A stretch of DNA of 64,000 nucleotides from Microbacteriaceae bacterium (GCA_024645175.1 JAHEGB010000001.1:62001-126000), one strand, 5' to 3'; positions 18,553-29,454 are shown, counted from the first letter of the stretch. The notes: generated by a model not told the origin, from the letters alone. Made by a program: numbers and translations.

Positions 18553-21271
18553 CGGCAGATCCAGAGGTTCCGGCGGTCACATCGTGCAGGCGGTAACGTT
18601 CGATTGCCTGCTGTGGAGCGTCTGCCGACATTTCGCCACGCTCAACCAGCTGTTCTAGAACGCGAACCACGATTGATGGTCCGTCAATCTTGAAGAAGCG
18701 ACGAGCCGCAGCACGGGTGTCTGAGAAGCCGAAACCGTCTGCACCAAGGGTCGCGTAGTCGCCAGGCACCCAAGGGCGAATCTGGTCTTGAACCGCGTGC
18801 ATGTAGTCGCTCACGCCCAAGAACGGTCCCTTGGCATCAGCGAGCTTGTGGGTTACATAGGCATCAGGAACCTCAGCCGATGGGTTCAAGAACTTGAACT
18901 CGTCTCGCTTCAGACCGTTTCGACGAAGCTCAGTCCATGAAGTCACCGACCAGATGTCGGCTGAAACTCCCCAGTCATCTTGCAATAGCTTCTGCGCCTC
19001 GTAAGCCCATGGCACTGCAACTCCCGATGCGAGAATCTGTGCTTTGGTGCCTTCAAAGTGGTTTTCGCTAACGCGGTGAATTCCACGGATGATTCCGTCA
19101 ACGTCGACGTTCTCAGGTTCAGCCGGCTGAACGATCGGCTCGTTGTAGACGGTTAGGTAGTACATCACGTTCGGATCCTTGTGAGCGCCGCCATACATGC
19201 GCTCGATTCCGCTGCGAATGATGTGAGCAATCTCGTATCCGTATGCCGGGTCATAAGAAATTACTGCGGTGTTAGTAGATGCAAGAAGAGGAGAGTGGCC
19301 GTCAGCGTGCTGCAAGCCTTCACCGGTAAGAGTGGTGCGACCTGCGGTAGCACCAATCATGAATCCGCGAGAAAGTTGATCTGTTGCGGCCCAGATCGAG
19401 TCTGCTGTTCTTTGGAAACCGAACATCGAATAGAAAACGTAGAACGGAATCATCGGCTGACCCTGAGTTGCATAACTTGTTGCAGCTGCGGTTAGGGCGG
19501 CGATTGATCCGGCTTCGTTAATTCCGGTGTGCAGAATCTGACCAGCTGCTGACTCTTTGTATGAAAGCAAGAGTTCGCGGTCTACAGAGATGTAGTGCTG
19601 ACCGTTCGGGTTATAAATTTTCGCAGTCGGAAAGAATGCATCCATACCGAATGTGCGCGCTTCGTCAGGAATGATCGGAACAATTCGCTCACCGAATTCT
19701 GGTGCGCGCAAGAGATCTTTCATCAAACGAACGAACGCCATGGTGGTAGCGATTTCTTGAGTGCCCGAGCCACCCTTTGCAACCTTGTATGCATCTTCTG
19801 CTGGAAGTTTGAAGTCGACATATTTGCTGCGACGCTCAGGCAGGTAGCCACCGAGTGCTCGACGACGCTCGTGCATGTACTGAATTTCTGGAGCGTCTTG
19901 ACCAGGGTGGAAGTAAGGAGGCTCGTATGGGTTCTCTTCGAGCTGCGCATCGGTGATTGGAATGCGAAGTTCATCCCTGAAGCCCTTGAGGTTGTCTAGG
20001 GTTAGCTTCTTCATTTGGTGGGTTGCGTTGCGACCCTCAAATGACTTGCCAAGGGTGAAGCCCTTGATGGTCTTTGCCAAGATGACCGTCGGCTGGCCCT
20101 TGTGCTCAACAGCGGCCTTGTATGCCGCATAAACCTTGCGGTAGTCGTGACCGCCTCGCTTCAAGCCCCAGATCTCGTCGTCAGTCATCGACTCGACTAA
20201 CTTGGCTGTGCGTGGGTCGCGGCCGAAGAAGTTCTCGCGAACAAATGCGCCGTCTTCGGTCTTGTAAGTCTGGTAATCGCCGTCAGGTGTCTTGTTCATC
20301 AAGTCGACAAGCGCGCCATCGTGATCGTTTGCAAGAAGTGAATCCCACTCGCGACCCCAAACAACCTTGATGACATTCCAGCCAGCGCCTCTGAAGAAGC
20401 TTTCTAGTTCTTGAATGATTTTTCCGTTGCCTCGCACCGGACCATCGAGACGCTGAAGGTTGCAGTTAACAACAAAAGTTAGGTTGTCGAGTTGGTCGTT
20501 TGCCGCAAGCTGCAGCGCACCGCGTGACTCTACTTCGTCAAGCTCGCCATCGCCCAAGAAAGCCCAGACGTGCTGTTCGCTTGTGTCTTTGAAACCTCGA
20601 CCGGCTAGGTAGCGGTTGAACTGCGCCTGATAGATCGCGTTGATCGGGCCGATACCCATCGAAACAGTTGGAAACTGCCAAAAGTCTGGCATCAAGCGTG
20701 GGTGCGGGTAAGAAGAAAGCCCGCCACCTGCGTGAGACTTCTCTTGACGGAATCCGTTGAGTTGGTTTTCGCTCAGGCGACCCTCAAGAAATGCGCGAGC
20801 ATATGGGCCAGGCGATGCGTGTCCCTGAATAAAAATCTGGTCGCCACCGCTCGGGTGGTCTTGACCTTTGAAGAAGTGGTTGAAGCCAACTTCATAAAGC
20901 GAAGCTGATGAAGCGAAGGTAGAGATGTGTCCACCGACTCCGATGCCAGGTCGCTGCGCGCGGTGAACAAGCATTGCTGCGTTCCAGCGCATCCATGCGC
21001 GATAGGTGCGCTCGATTTTCTCGTCACCCGGAAACTCGGCTTCGTTTTCAGGTGCGATGGTGTTGATGTAGTCGGTGGTTGGAATCGAAGGAACATTGAG
21101 TTGCAGGTCGTGTGAGCGACGCAACAGGTTGAGCATGATCTCGCGAGCTCGACCACGGCCGTGAACTCTAGCGACGGCGTCAAGTGACTCAAGCCACTCG
21201 CGAGTCTCTTCAGGGTCTTGGTCTGGAGTGTTGACCGCGAATGCATCCTGGTTGTTAATTGACACCGACAT
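18539..21271 (-). CDS. aceE: Pyruvate dehydrogenase E1 component (homodimeric type)
   Basis: [56 protein letters not shown]. Confidence 0.96.
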   Translation of the reverse strand: MSVSINNQDAFAVNTPDQDPEETREWLESLDAVARVHGRGRAREIMLNLLRRSHDLQLNVPSIPTTDYINTIAPENEAEFPGDEKIERTYRAWMRWNAAMLVHRAQRPGIGVGGHISTFASSASLYEVGFNHFFKGQDHPSGGDQIFIQGHASPGPYARAFLEGRLSENQLNGFRQEKSHAGGGLSSYPHPRLMPDFWQFPTVSMGIGPINAIYQAQFNRYLAGRGFKDTSEQHVWAFLGDGELDEVESRGALQLAANDQLDNLTFVVNCNLQRLDGPVRGNGKIIQELESFFRGAGWNVIKVVWGREWDSLLANDHDGALVDLMNKTPDGDYQTYKTEDGAFVRENFFGRDPRTAKLVESMTDDEIWGLKRGGHDYRKVYAAYKAAVEHKGQPTVILAKTIKGFTLGKSFEGRNATHQMKKLTLDNLKGFRDELRIPITDAQLEENPYEPPYFHPGQDAPEIQYMHERRRALGGYLPERRSKYVDFKLPAEDAYKVAKGGSGTQEIATTMAFVRLMKDLLRAPEFGERIVPIIPDEARTFGMDAFFPTAKIYNPNGQHYISVDRELLLSYKESAAGQILHTGINEAGSIAALTAAATSYATQGQPMIPFYVFYSMFGFQRTADSIWAATDQLSRGFMIGATAGRTTLTGEGLQHADGHSPLLASTNTAVISYDPAYGYEIAHIIRSGIERMYGGAHKDPNVMYYLTVYNEPIVQPAEPENVDVDGIIRGIHRVSENHFEGTKAQILASGVAVPWAYEAQKLLQDDWGVSADIWSVTSWTELRRNGLKRDEFKFLNPSAEVPDAYVTHKLADAKGPFLGVSDYMHAVQDQIRPWVPGDYATLGADGFGFSDTRAAARRFFKIDGPSIVVRVLEQLVERGEMSADAPQQAIERYRLHDVTAGTSGSAGGEA

Positions 21272-21404
21272 CCTCTTTCGTGGGGGATGGAACTGCTTGG
21301 GTTCGGGTTTGAACCAAAGCCAAGTTTATTCTGTGATTTAACGGAAGTATTGACCTAATGACTTTGTTAGGTCAGTTATTGGACCATTTAGAAAGAGAGA
21401 CCCA

Positions 21405-21869
21405 ATGAGCTTGATCATCGGTGATGACGCCCCAGACTTTTCACTAGTCAACCAATTCGGTGAGACCGTGGCACTTTCAGATTTTCGCGGCAAGAAGCCG
21501 GTCGTCGTAGTTTTCTATCCGCTCTCGTTTTCAGGCATCTGCACCGGCGAACTTTGCGAACTTCGCGACAACTTCGGCCGATTTGAGCGCGACAACGTTG
21601 AACTTTTGGCCATTTCTGTAGACAGCAAGTACGTTCAGAAGCAGTTTGCCGAGCACGAGGGCTATAAATTCTCGGTTTTGGCCGATTTCTGGCCACACGG
21701 CGGGGTAGCCAAGCAATACGGCGTATTTCTTGAAGAAGCGGGCATTTCGAACCGTGCAACCTTCGTTATCGACAAGGATGGCAAGCTTGCCGCGAAGTTC
21801 GTCACGGCACCAGGCCAGGCCAGAAGCCTTGACGAGTATGACAAAGCGCTAGACACTCTTCACGCTTAG
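21405..21869 (+). CDS. Peroxiredoxin (AhpE/Bcp-like)
   Basis: VVVFYPLSFSGICTGELCELRD with peroxidatic Cys. Confidence 0.9.
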   Translation: MSLIIGDDAPDFSLVNQFGETVALSDFRGKKPVVVVFYPLSFSGICTGELCELRDNFGRFERDNVELLAISVDSKYVQKQFAEHEGYKFSVLADFWPHGGVAKQYGVFLEEAGISNRATFVIDKDGKLAAKFVTAPGQARSLDEYDKALDTLHA

Positions 21870-21919
21870 CCGCTCAGGTTTGGCAGATAGGGCGTTCTTG
21901 TATTACGCTCTTTCGAGGA

Positions 21920-21992
21920 GGGCCTTTAGCTCAGTTGGTAGAGCGCCACGCTTACACCGTGGATGTCATCGGTTCGAGCCCGGTAGGGCCCA
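21920..21992 (+). tRNA. tRNA-Val (anticodon TAC)
   Basis: Acceptor GGGCCTT/AGGGCCC, anticodon loop CTTACAC, T-arm GGTTCGAGCCC; no encoded full CCA. Confidence 0.94.
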
Positions 21993-22013
21993 CTGTTCTC
22001 ATTAGAGAATATG

Positions 22014-22041
22014 AATGCCGCGTCAGAAATGGCGCGGCATT
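22014..22041 (+). terminator. Perfect 9-bp hairpin after tRNA-Val
   Basis: AATGCCGCG-TCAGAAATGG-CGCGGCATT followed by AGTATTTTC. Confidence 0.6.
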
Positions 22042-22053
22042 AGTATTTTCGGT

Positions 22054-24663
22054 ATGACTAACCCCTTTGACCCACCGAAGAAGCTTGCCCTCGGCGATGC
22101 CGAATTGGCTGAAGCTCTAGAACTCGCGGGTCAAGGCGAAAACGGCGCTCTCGACGCAATGGCCGTTCTCGAGGAGCAGTCGAGACTTCGCGCAGAAGAT
22201 GCCAATGCCTACGTTGCTTGGGTGCGTGCCATGGAGGCCGACGGCAGTTCAGAGGCAAAGAATGCCCTCGCCAACGCCCGTCGTTCAAGTGCCGGCATGT
22301 CAATCGATCCAGTTGAGACCCCAAGCGCAGAAGAGCCGACTGAAGATTCTTGGAAGTCCCTGGTTCCAGACTGGGATGAACGCCAGCACCTAATCGCTGA
22401 AGCCAAAGAGAAAGCAATCGCTGACGCACTTCTGCTCGCTGCCGAGAAGGCTGAACGCGAAATTGAGAGTGCGGTCGCGGCAGCTGTTGCCGAGGCAGAG
22501 TTCGAGGCAGAGCTTCGCCGCGAAGAGGCAGTAGCCGCTGCCAAAGCTGAGGCCGAACGCATTGAGGCCGAGCGACTCGAGCTCGAACGCATTCGACAAG
22601 AAGAATTGCAAGAGCAGCAGCGCTTAGAGGAACTTGAACGCGAGCGCATCGAAGCCGAACGTATTGAGGCCGAAAGAGTAGAAGCTGAGCGGCTCGAGAC
22701 AGAGCGAGCAGAGGCAGAGCGGCTCGAGGCCGAGCGTGCAGAGACCGAGCGCTTAGAGGCAGAAAAGGTTGCCGCTGAAAAACTTGAGGCAGAACTTGCC
22801 GAAGCTGAGCGCCTAGAAGTTGAACGCCTAGAAGCTGAGCGAATCGCCGAACAAGAGGCAAACATCAGAATTGAAATCGAAAATGCAGAGCGCGCAGCTG
22901 CTGAAGCGCTAGAACTCGCTGAACTCGAAGCTGCAGAGCGAGCTGATGCCGCTGAAAAAGCTCGACTCGAAGCAGATCAGGCAGTAGCTGAAGAGCTTGC
23001 CGCAGAATTGGCTGAGCCTGAAGAGACACCAGAGCCGGTGCGAGCAAGCGATTTTGCAACCGGAAGTTTTGACATCATCGAATCGGTTGAGCAAGCCGCA
23101 ACTGAAGAGTTCGACGAAGAGAATTTCGAAGTTTTGCTCTCAGACGGTGAACTTGGTTTTGCTAGAGACCCGAAGAGTGCAACACGTGAGCGACCTATCT
23201 CGACTATTGAACGTCGAGCAAAACCAATTTCTCAACTATATGTTTGGTCAAGCCTCACCGTCGGTGTAGCACCAATTTTGCTTGGCTACCTATCGCTTTC
23301 TTTCAAGCTAACGGCGCTAGACCGAATCGTTTCATTTGCGATCGCATTCGCACTATCAGCACTTCTTATGACTGTGGTGGCCATCGGAGGCAAGCGCAGT
23401 GGCTTATCAACACTCTTCTTATCGCGAGCGGCATTTGGTGTAACGGCAAACATTTTTCCTGCAATTGCGCAGGTTCTCGCAAAACTGGCTATCGGATCGG
23501 CGCTAGTCATCTCGGCGGTGGCTCTGTTCAATTCAAATATTGCTGGACTGCCTGGCTTCAGCGAAACTGCTCTTAGCGCGGGTGCCTTTGACATCTCATG
23601 GTCGTTTGTCTTTGCTGGTGTGCTGTTGATTTTGGGCAGCGTTTTGGCGCTGCTTGGCGGCAAGATTCTTTATTGGGGGCAACTATCGGTTGCTGCAATC
23701 GCAGCCTTGACCACGCTGCTATTCATTGGCTTCGCCGCCGGAGGCATTCAGCTCGATGCTCGCGAGATGACCATGTCTGGCAATTGGCTAGAGATGTTCA
23801 GCCTGATTGTTCTCGTGCTGGTCTTCTTTGCCGCGCTCTGGGTTAACGCCGTCGCTGACTTCACTCGCAAAATTGCAATGGCTGAATCAGGCAAGGCGGT
23901 TGCGCTTTATGTTTCTCTTGCAGTCGGTGTTGTGCCGTTTGTTATTTCCATCTTCTCGGTTTTGCTGTCTTCATCGCTAAGCGCAAACTTCAGATTGGTT
24001 GCTGTTAGCGATCCGCTGGGTGCAATTTTCGGAGTGATTCCTGCATGGCTAGCTTCAATGGTTCTTGTCAGTGCCGCGATTTCACTGTTGGCTTGGGCTG
24101 CGAGCTGGCTCTACTCAATGAGCGTTGGTCTTGCCGCCATCTCGATTAAGTTGCGTCGATACGTTAGCCAGCCAATCGTTCTTATTCTCGCGTTGGCGAG
24201 CACGTTCGCTTTAACTCAACTCTCGACACTTTTGTCGGTCAAGTTGCTGCTAACGGTGTCTGTAATCGCAGCAGTTCTGGTCTTCTCGTGGGCAGGAATC
24301 TTTGTTTCTGACGTTGCGCTTCGACGCATCGCGTATCACGAGGTCAGTCTCACGCGCGATTATGGTTTCTACCGCGCAATCAATGTGGTCAATCTTGTCG
24401 GTTTCGTTTTGGCAGCAACTCTCGGTCTCGCCTTCGTTTCGTCTGAAACTCCTGGTTTCGAGTGGTTAGGTTTCATTGCTAAACCAATCGGAGCTGGCGA
24501 CTGGGCAACCACAAATATTGGCGTGCTTCTGGCTCTCGGTTTTGCATGCTTGTTTCCGCTGCTATTTGGCAGAAAGCGCATCAAAGATCAAGAGCTCGAA
24601 GTTTTGAAAATCGAAGCACGCAAAAACGATCTTGACGGCGTAGATTTCGGCGAGGCGATTTAG
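22054..24663 (+). CDS. Large membrane protein: long E/R/A-rich alpha-helical N-terminus plus NCS1 (cytosine/purine permease)-like C-terminal domain
   Basis: N-terminal EAERLEAERIEAER... repeats; C-terminal ~12 hydrophobic helices with GGKRSGLSTLFLSRAAFGVTANIFPAIAQ, reminiscent of NCS1 permeases; start moved from 22015 to ATG 22054. Confidence 0.7.
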   Translation: MTNPFDPPKKLALGDAELAEALELAGQGENGALDAMAVLEEQSRLRAEDANAYVAWVRAMEADGSSEAKNALANARRSSAGMSIDPVETPSAEEPTEDSWKSLVPDWDERQHLIAEAKEKAIADALLLAAEKAEREIESAVAAAVAEAEFEAELRREEAVAAAKAEAERIEAERLELERIRQEELQEQQRLEELERERIEAERIEAERVEAERLETERAEAERLEAERAETERLEAEKVAAEKLEAELAEAERLEVERLEAERIAEQEANIRIEIENAERAAAEALELAELEAAERADAAEKARLEADQAVAEELAAELAEPEETPEPVRASDFATGSFDIIESVEQAATEEFDEENFEVLLSDGELGFARDPKSATRERPISTIERRAKPISQLYVWSSLTVGVAPILLGYLSLSFKLTALDRIVSFAIAFALSALLMTVVAIGGKRSGLSTLFLSRAAFGVTANIFPAIAQVLAKLAIGSALVISAVALFNSNIAGLPGFSETALSAGAFDISWSFVFAGVLLILGSVLALLGGKILYWGQLSVAAIAALTTLLFIGFAAGGIQLDAREMTMSGNWLEMFSLIVLVLVFFAALWVNAVADFTRKIAMAESGKAVALYVSLAVGVVPFVISIFSVLLSSSLSANFRLVAVSDPLGAIFGVIPAWLASMVLVSAAISLLAWAASWLYSMSVGLAAISIKLRRYVSQPIVLILALASTFALTQLSTLLSVKLLLTVSVIAAVLVFSWAGIFVSDVALRRIAYHEVSLTRDYGFYRAINVVNLVGFVLAATLGLAFVSSETPGFEWLGFIAKPIGAGDWATTNIGVLLALGFACLFPLLFGRKRIKDQELEVLKIEARKNDLDGVDFGEAI

Positions 24664-25481
24664 TGTCGTCAATTTTTGACGTCACCGCAGCAGCACAGGT
24701 TCTTTGGCCTGAACACCGTGCCGATGAGTGGGATAGACCGGGGTTAATTGCGGGTCAAACCTTTGCAGAATGCAAGAAAGCCTTATTGAGTGTTGACGTT
24801 TCAAGCGACGTTTTAGAAGAGGCGATTGCAGGCAATTTTGACCTGATCATCTCGCATCACCCGTTCTTGCTCGGTTCAGATCACGAGCTGTCGGCTCAAT
24901 CGGCCAAAGGCGCGGTTTTGCTTTCCGCAATCAAGAACGACGTGGCATTGTTCTCGGCACATACAAATGCCGACATCGTGACCGATGGTGTTTCTGACGT
25001 CTTGGCGAAAGCTCTCGGGCTAATCGACCCAAAGCCGCTCGTGGCCATTGAGGGCACCATCATGGGTCACGGCCGTATTGCCGAGCTGTCTCAGCCGATG
25101 ACTTTGCTCGATTTTGCTCGCCATGTGTCTCGCTGCATTGCACCAACTGCTGGTGGCGTACGCGTGGCAGGAGACCCCGAGCAGAGAATCAGCACCGTTG
25201 CGTTGTGTGCCGGCTCTGGTGGGTCGTTTTTGGATGAAGCAATAAATCACGGTGCAGATGTCTTTGTGACCTCAGACCTGCGACACCACACCGCCTCAGA
25301 TGCCATAGAACGAGCACGAGCTCTTGGCCGCAGCTTTGCACTAATCGACATCTCGCACTGGGCAGCGGAGGCTCTTTGGCTTGAAGTCGCGGCAAAACAG
25401 CTTGCTGAAGCCGTGCCTGATGTTAAGTTTGTAGTTAGCGACCTGCGAACTGATCCGTGGGATTTCGCGGTAACTCAATAA
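24663..25481 (+). CDS. Nif3-like dinuclear metal center protein
   Basis: WDRPGLIAG, ISHHPFLLGS, SAHTNADIVTDGVSDVLA, DLRHHTASDA, DISHWAAE; GTG start. Confidence 0.9.
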   Translation: MSSIFDVTAAAQVLWPEHRADEWDRPGLIAGQTFAECKKALLSVDVSSDVLEEAIAGNFDLIISHHPFLLGSDHELSAQSAKGAVLLSAIKNDVALFSAHTNADIVTDGVSDVLAKALGLIDPKPLVAIEGTIMGHGRIAELSQPMTLLDFARHVSRCIAPTAGGVRVAGDPEQRISTVALCAGSGGSFLDEAINHGADVFVTSDLRHHTASDAIERARALGRSFALIDISHWAAEALWLEVAAKQLAEAVPDVKFVVSDLRTDPWDFAVTQ

Positions 25482-25497
25482 CGACTCGAAAGAAGTT

Positions 25498-26211
25498 ATG
25501 AAGGCATCCTCACAGCACCAAGAGACATTGCTTGACCTGAGTCGAATTGACCTGCAATTGCGAAGAAACCAGCGACTTATCGCTGACATAGAAGCTGGTG
25601 CAGAGGTTCAGGCCGCGCGACAGAATCTTTTGGTCAACTCAGAGCAATTGCTCTCGGTTCGAAACGATCTAGATGCGTTGCAACTCGAGTTGCGCAGAGC
25701 CGAAACCGACCTCGAATTGGTCGAGGGTCGAATCGAAAAAGATCAGGTCAGAATTCAGCAGAGCAGCTCTCAAAAAGACATTCAAGGCATGCAAAACGAG
25801 CTGCAGTCATTGCTGAAACGCAAGGGTGAGCTTGAAGAGGCAGAGATTGTTCTGCTCGACCGCGTGCAGCTCTTGAATGAGAAGCTTTCGGTGATTCAGA
25901 TAGAGCGAGAGGAGCTTCAAAAGAAGCTCGCCGTTCTCGAAAACGAACAGACCGCAGGCCTTGCAAAACTGAACTCGGGTCAGCAATTGCTCAGAGAGAA
26001 CCGTGCTCGCGATTTGCAGAACTTGAGCCCAGAACTTGCAGAGCACTACGAAAAGCTGTTTGCCAAGGGCATCGGTGTTGGCAAGCTTTCAGGCTTGGTT
26101 TGCGACGCCTGCGGCATGACGCTAAGTGGCGATTCGCTCGACTCAGTTAGAAACACTCCGATGGACGAACTAGCTCACTGCGGCGAGTGCGGCGCGATCT
26201 TGGTTCGCTAA
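25498..26211 (+). CDS. Coiled-coil protein with C4-type zinc ribbon
   Basis: LLDLSRIDLQLRR...; C-terminal CDACGMTL...CGECGAILVR. Confidence 0.88.
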   Translation: MKASSQHQETLLDLSRIDLQLRRNQRLIADIEAGAEVQAARQNLLVNSEQLLSVRNDLDALQLELRRAETDLELVEGRIEKDQVRIQQSSSQKDIQGMQNELQSLLKRKGELEEAEIVLLDRVQLLNEKLSVIQIEREELQKKLAVLENEQTAGLAKLNSGQQLLRENRARDLQNLSPELAEHYEKLFAKGIGVGKLSGLVCDACGMTLSGDSLDSVRNTPMDELAHCGECGAILVR

Positions 26212-27380
26212 TGGCGCGTTTGCTGATTATTGAAGCCGACGGTGGCTCAAGAGGAAACCCTGGCACCGCAGGCTCTGGTGCTGTTGTTATTGACGCATCA
26301 AATGGTTTAGTCATTCGTGAGATCGCTCGCTATATCGGTGTTGCCACAAATAACGTTGCCGAATACATTGCATTGATTGCCGGTCTTCAGGCCGCAATCG
26401 ATATTGACCCAGACGCAGAAATATCTGTGCGCATGGATAGCAAGCTAGTTATCGAGCAAATGTCTGGTGGCTGGAAGATCAAACACCCAGACATGATTGC
26501 TCTCGGCAAACAGGTGCAAGAGCTGGTGCGCGGCAAGAAGGTTGATTGGCAGTGGATTCCACGCGAGAAGAACTTCAGAGCTGACGCTTTAGCTAACAAG
26601 GCCATGGATGACCTTGCGGATTCAGAAGCCTCGGGGGTGAATGCCGAACCGGGGGAGCCAAATCGACTCTCTGCCTCTGTAACTGAATTCAACGAAAGTG
26701 CGCCCAGTTCGGTTAGGGCGCCGGGCAACGTTACTGAACCGCTAACCACCATCATTCTCGTGCGACACGGACGCACGGCTCTGACCGAGGCAAGAAAAAT
26801 CTCTGGTGGCGACGGCGACGACCCTGACTTGAGCGAGGCCGGAATCGCGGATGCGAATGCCGTTGCTAATGCTTTGAAGCAAATCGGATCAACCGGGCCT
26901 TGGCAACGAATCGCACCAATATCTGCAGTTGTAGCCTCGCCAATGAAACGAACAAGACAGACTGCAGAAATTATCGCGAAGCAGTTCGGTCTAAACACTT
27001 TTGAAAACGAAAACCTAAGAGAAATAGGCTTTGGCGACTGGGATGGACTGACCAACGAAGAAGCCGCGTCAGCCGACCCAGAAGCTTGGCAGAACTGGCG
27101 CGGATCATGGACGGTCGCTCCGCCGAATGGCGAGTCGCTCGAAGTTTTTGACGCGCGTCTGCAACTTGCGCGCAAGCAGATCACGGCGCAGCACTCAGGC
27201 AAGACCGTAGTTGTCGTTGCGCACGTGATGCCTATCCGTGGTTTCTTGCGCTGGGCCTTTGATGCTGCAACAGCCGCATACTGGCGACCACAAATCGCAC
27301 CGTGCTCGATCACAATCGTGCGCGTCTGGGGCGATGACGCCGCCGAAATCGTCACAGCAAACTACACGGCGCATCTCTAG
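26211..27380 (+). CDS. Bifunctional RNase HI / histidine phosphatase (RHE_CT/CobC-like) protein
   Basis: RNase H EADGGSRGNPGTAGSGAVV; phosphatase LVRHGRTALTEARKISGG, REIGFGDWDG, VVVAHVMPIRGFLRW. Confidence 0.93.
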   Translation: MARLLIIEADGGSRGNPGTAGSGAVVIDASNGLVIREIARYIGVATNNVAEYIALIAGLQAAIDIDPDAEISVRMDSKLVIEQMSGGWKIKHPDMIALGKQVQELVRGKKVDWQWIPREKNFRADALANKAMDDLADSEASGVNAEPGEPNRLSASVTEFNESAPSSVRAPGNVTEPLTTIILVRHGRTALTEARKISGGDGDDPDLSEAGIADANAVANALKQIGSTGPWQRIAPISAVVASPMKRTRQTAEIIAKQFGLNTFENENLREIGFGDWDGLTNEEAASADPEAWQNWRGSWTVAPPNGESLEVFDARLQLARKQITAQHSGKTVVVVAHVMPIRGFLRWAFDAATAAYWRPQIAPCSITIVRVWGDDAAEIVTANYTAHL

Positions 27381-27419
27381 GTCTTTTCACCAAGTCGTTT
27401 CACCGCTAGCCTTATTCAC

Positions 27420-27767
27420 GGATGGGTCGGCCAGACGATCGCGGCACGCAAGTGACGAGGAACGTCCGGGCTCCATAGAGCAAGGTGGTGGGTAACACCC
27501 ACCCGGGGAAACCCGCGAGAAAGTGCAACAGAGAGCAAACCGCCACGCAAGTGGTAAGGCTGAAACGGTGGTGTAAGAGACCACCAGCGGGGCGTGTGAG
27601 CGCTTCGGCTAGGTAAACCTCACCTGGAGCAAGGCCAGATAGTGTGCGCCTTAGTCGGCTCGGCTATGCACACGGGTAGGCTGCTCGAGCCTAACGGCAA
27701 CGTTAGGCCTAGATAGATGATCGTCACCCGAAAGGGTACAAAACCCGGCGTATCGGCCGGCCCTTCC
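27420..27767 (+). ncRNA. rnpB: RNase P RNA, bacterial class A
   Basis: GAGGAACGTCCGGGCTCC, GAAAGTGCAACAGAGAG, GGCTGAAACGGTGG core, AGATGATCGTCACCCG..ACAAAACCCGGC; P1 pairing GGGTCGGCC/GGCCGGCCC; ends approximate. Confidence 0.95.
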
Positions 27768-27772
27768 AATTC

Positions 27773-28537
27773 TTAGTCTTTATTCGCAAGTCTGAATGCG
27801 AGACGGGCAGCGCCCAGAATTCCGGCGTTGTTTCGCATTTCTGCAGGAACAATTTCACAGTCGATGTCTAGCAGCGGAAGAAACTCTTCGTGCTGCTTTG
27901 AGACGCCACCACCAACGATGATCATGTCTGGCGAGAAGAGACGCTGAAGCGTCGAATAGTACTTTTGAAGACGCTCGGCCCACTGCTGCCAACTCAAGTC
28001 TTCTCGTTCTTTGGCCGAGAAAGCTGCCATGCTCTCATAGTCGACACCGTCGATCTCGATGTGCCCGAGTTCTGCGTTAGGAATCAACTTCTGGTCAAAA
28101 AAGAGCGCAGTGCCGATTCCGGTGCCGAGAGTTGTCATGATCACGAGACCGCGTTCGGCGCGACCAGCACCGAAACGCATTTCGGCAAGACCTGCTGCGT
28201 CTGCGTCATTCACCAGGTGAACTTCGCGATTGAGAGCTTTTGTGAATGCCTTGTCTGCGTCGAAGCCAATCCACTTCTTAGAAATGTTTGCTGCAGATTT
28301 GGTTACTCCGTGCTGAACTACCGCCGGAAAACAGATGCCAATTGGCGTGTCTGCTGGTGCTGCCGGCAGTTTCTTGATGAGAGCTTTGACGGTTGCGATG
28401 ATGTCGTCAGTAGAGCCGCCCTCGGGAGTTTCGACGCGAACGCGATCGCCAATCATCTCGCCGTTCTTTACGTCAACCAAAGCGCCTTTGATTCCGGTTC
28501 CGCCGATGTCGATTCCGATTGCGATTTTCTTAGCCAT
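27773..28537 (-). CDS. ppgK: Polyphosphate glucokinase (ROK family)
   Basis: GIDIGGTGIKGALVDV, NDADAAGLAEMRFG, TLGTGIGTALF. Confidence 0.92.
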   Translation of the reverse strand: MAKKIAIGIDIGGTGIKGALVDVKNGEMIGDRVRVETPEGGSTDDIIATVKALIKKLPAAPADTPIGICFPAVVQHGVTKSAANISKKWIGFDADKAFTKALNREVHLVNDADAAGLAEMRFGAGRAERGLVIMTTLGTGIGTALFFDQKLIPNAELGHIEIDGVDYESMAAFSAKEREDLSWQQWAERLQKYYSTLQRLFSPDMIIVGGGVSKQHEEFLPLLDIDCEIVPAEMRNNAGILGAARLAFRLANKD

Positions 28538-28551
28538 GATTTCTTTCGTAA

Positions 28552-29421
28552 CTAGGGGAGAGTCAAAATGTCTGCACCGGTTTCGGTGACTACCAGGGTG
28601 TGCTCAAACTGAGCGGTGATGCTTTTATCTCTTGTGACGACAGTCCAGTCATCTTTCCACATGTCCCACTGATGGGTTCCAAGGGTAAGCATCGGCTCGA
28701 TTGTGAAAACCATGCCCACCTGCATCTCTTGCGAATAGGCCGGTGCTGCGTCGTAGTGGGGAATCACCAGGCCGCTGTGAAAGGCCTTGCCAATGCCGTG
28801 ACCGGTGAAGTCGCGAACAACGCCGTAGTCAAAGCGTCTTGCGAATGATTCGATGGTGCGCCCGATTGTGTTGATTTGTCTGCCGGGTGCGACCGCTGCG
28901 ATTGCTCGATTTAGCGACTCACGAGTGCGCTCGACAAGCAGGCGAACTTCGTCTTTGACCTCGCCAACCATGAAGGTCTGGTTGCTGTCTCCGTGAAAAC
29001 CGTTCTTGAAGGCGGTGATGTCAATGTTCACGATGTCACCCTCTAAGAGCACTGTGTCATCGGGAATGCCGTGGCAAATAACCTCGTTCACCGAGGTGCA
29101 AATCGATTTAGGAAATCCGCGATAGAGCAGCGCAGAAGGGTAGGCATCGTGGTCTAGCAAGAACTCGTGCCCAATTCGGTCGAGCTCGTCTGTGGTCACG
29201 CCGGGCTTGCAGTTTTCACCAACGAGGGCAATCGCCTGTGCGGCAATCTTGCCAGCCGCGCGAATTAGTTCAACTTCTTCTGAGCCCCAAATGTCGCCCT
29301 CGGTGTATTTCGCAGGGGCCTTTTTGCCGACATACTCTGGCTGCATTATGTGTTTAGGGACCGAGCGCAAAGGCGACAGGTTTCCGGCGGTTAAGAATCC
29401 GGTTTTCGGGTCGCGAGGCAT
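28552..29421 (-). CDS. map: Methionine aminopeptidase type I
   Basis: [56 protein letters not shown]. Confidence 0.96.
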   Translation of the reverse strand: MPRDPKTGFLTAGNLSPLRSVPKHIMQPEYVGKKAPAKYTEGDIWGSEEVELIRAAGKIAAQAIALVGENCKPGVTTDELDRIGHEFLLDHDAYPSALLYRGFPKSICTSVNEVICHGIPDDTVLLEGDIVNIDITAFKNGFHGDSNQTFMVGEVKDEVRLLVERTRESLNRAIAAVAPGRQINTIGRTIESFARRFDYGVVRDFTGHGIGKAFHSGLVIPHYDAAPAYSQEMQVGMVFTIEPMLTLGTHQWDMWKDDWTVVTRDKSITAQFEHTLVVTETGADILTLP

Positions 29422-29454
29422 GCGTCTAGTCTAAGAGAGAGCAAAGGAACGACC

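Noticed and set aside
22560-22860. Tandem GAGGCCGAGC-like DNA repeats considered as a CRISPR or VNTR array
   Set aside because: Units are degenerate, codon-phased and encode heptad-like E/R/A sequence; no spacers.
22058-22865. Two long minus-strand ORFs (267 and 218 aa) opposite the coiled-coil region
   Set aside because: Repetitive Ser/Ala/Arg or Leu/Arg translations produced by the GAGGCCGAGCG-type repeats of the plus-strand gene.
26387-27355. 322-aa minus-strand ORF opposite the RNase HI/phosphatase gene
   Set aside because: Plus-strand frame has clear RNase H and phosphatase motifs; the minus frame is Ser/Arg/Ala-rich shadow with no recognisable domain.
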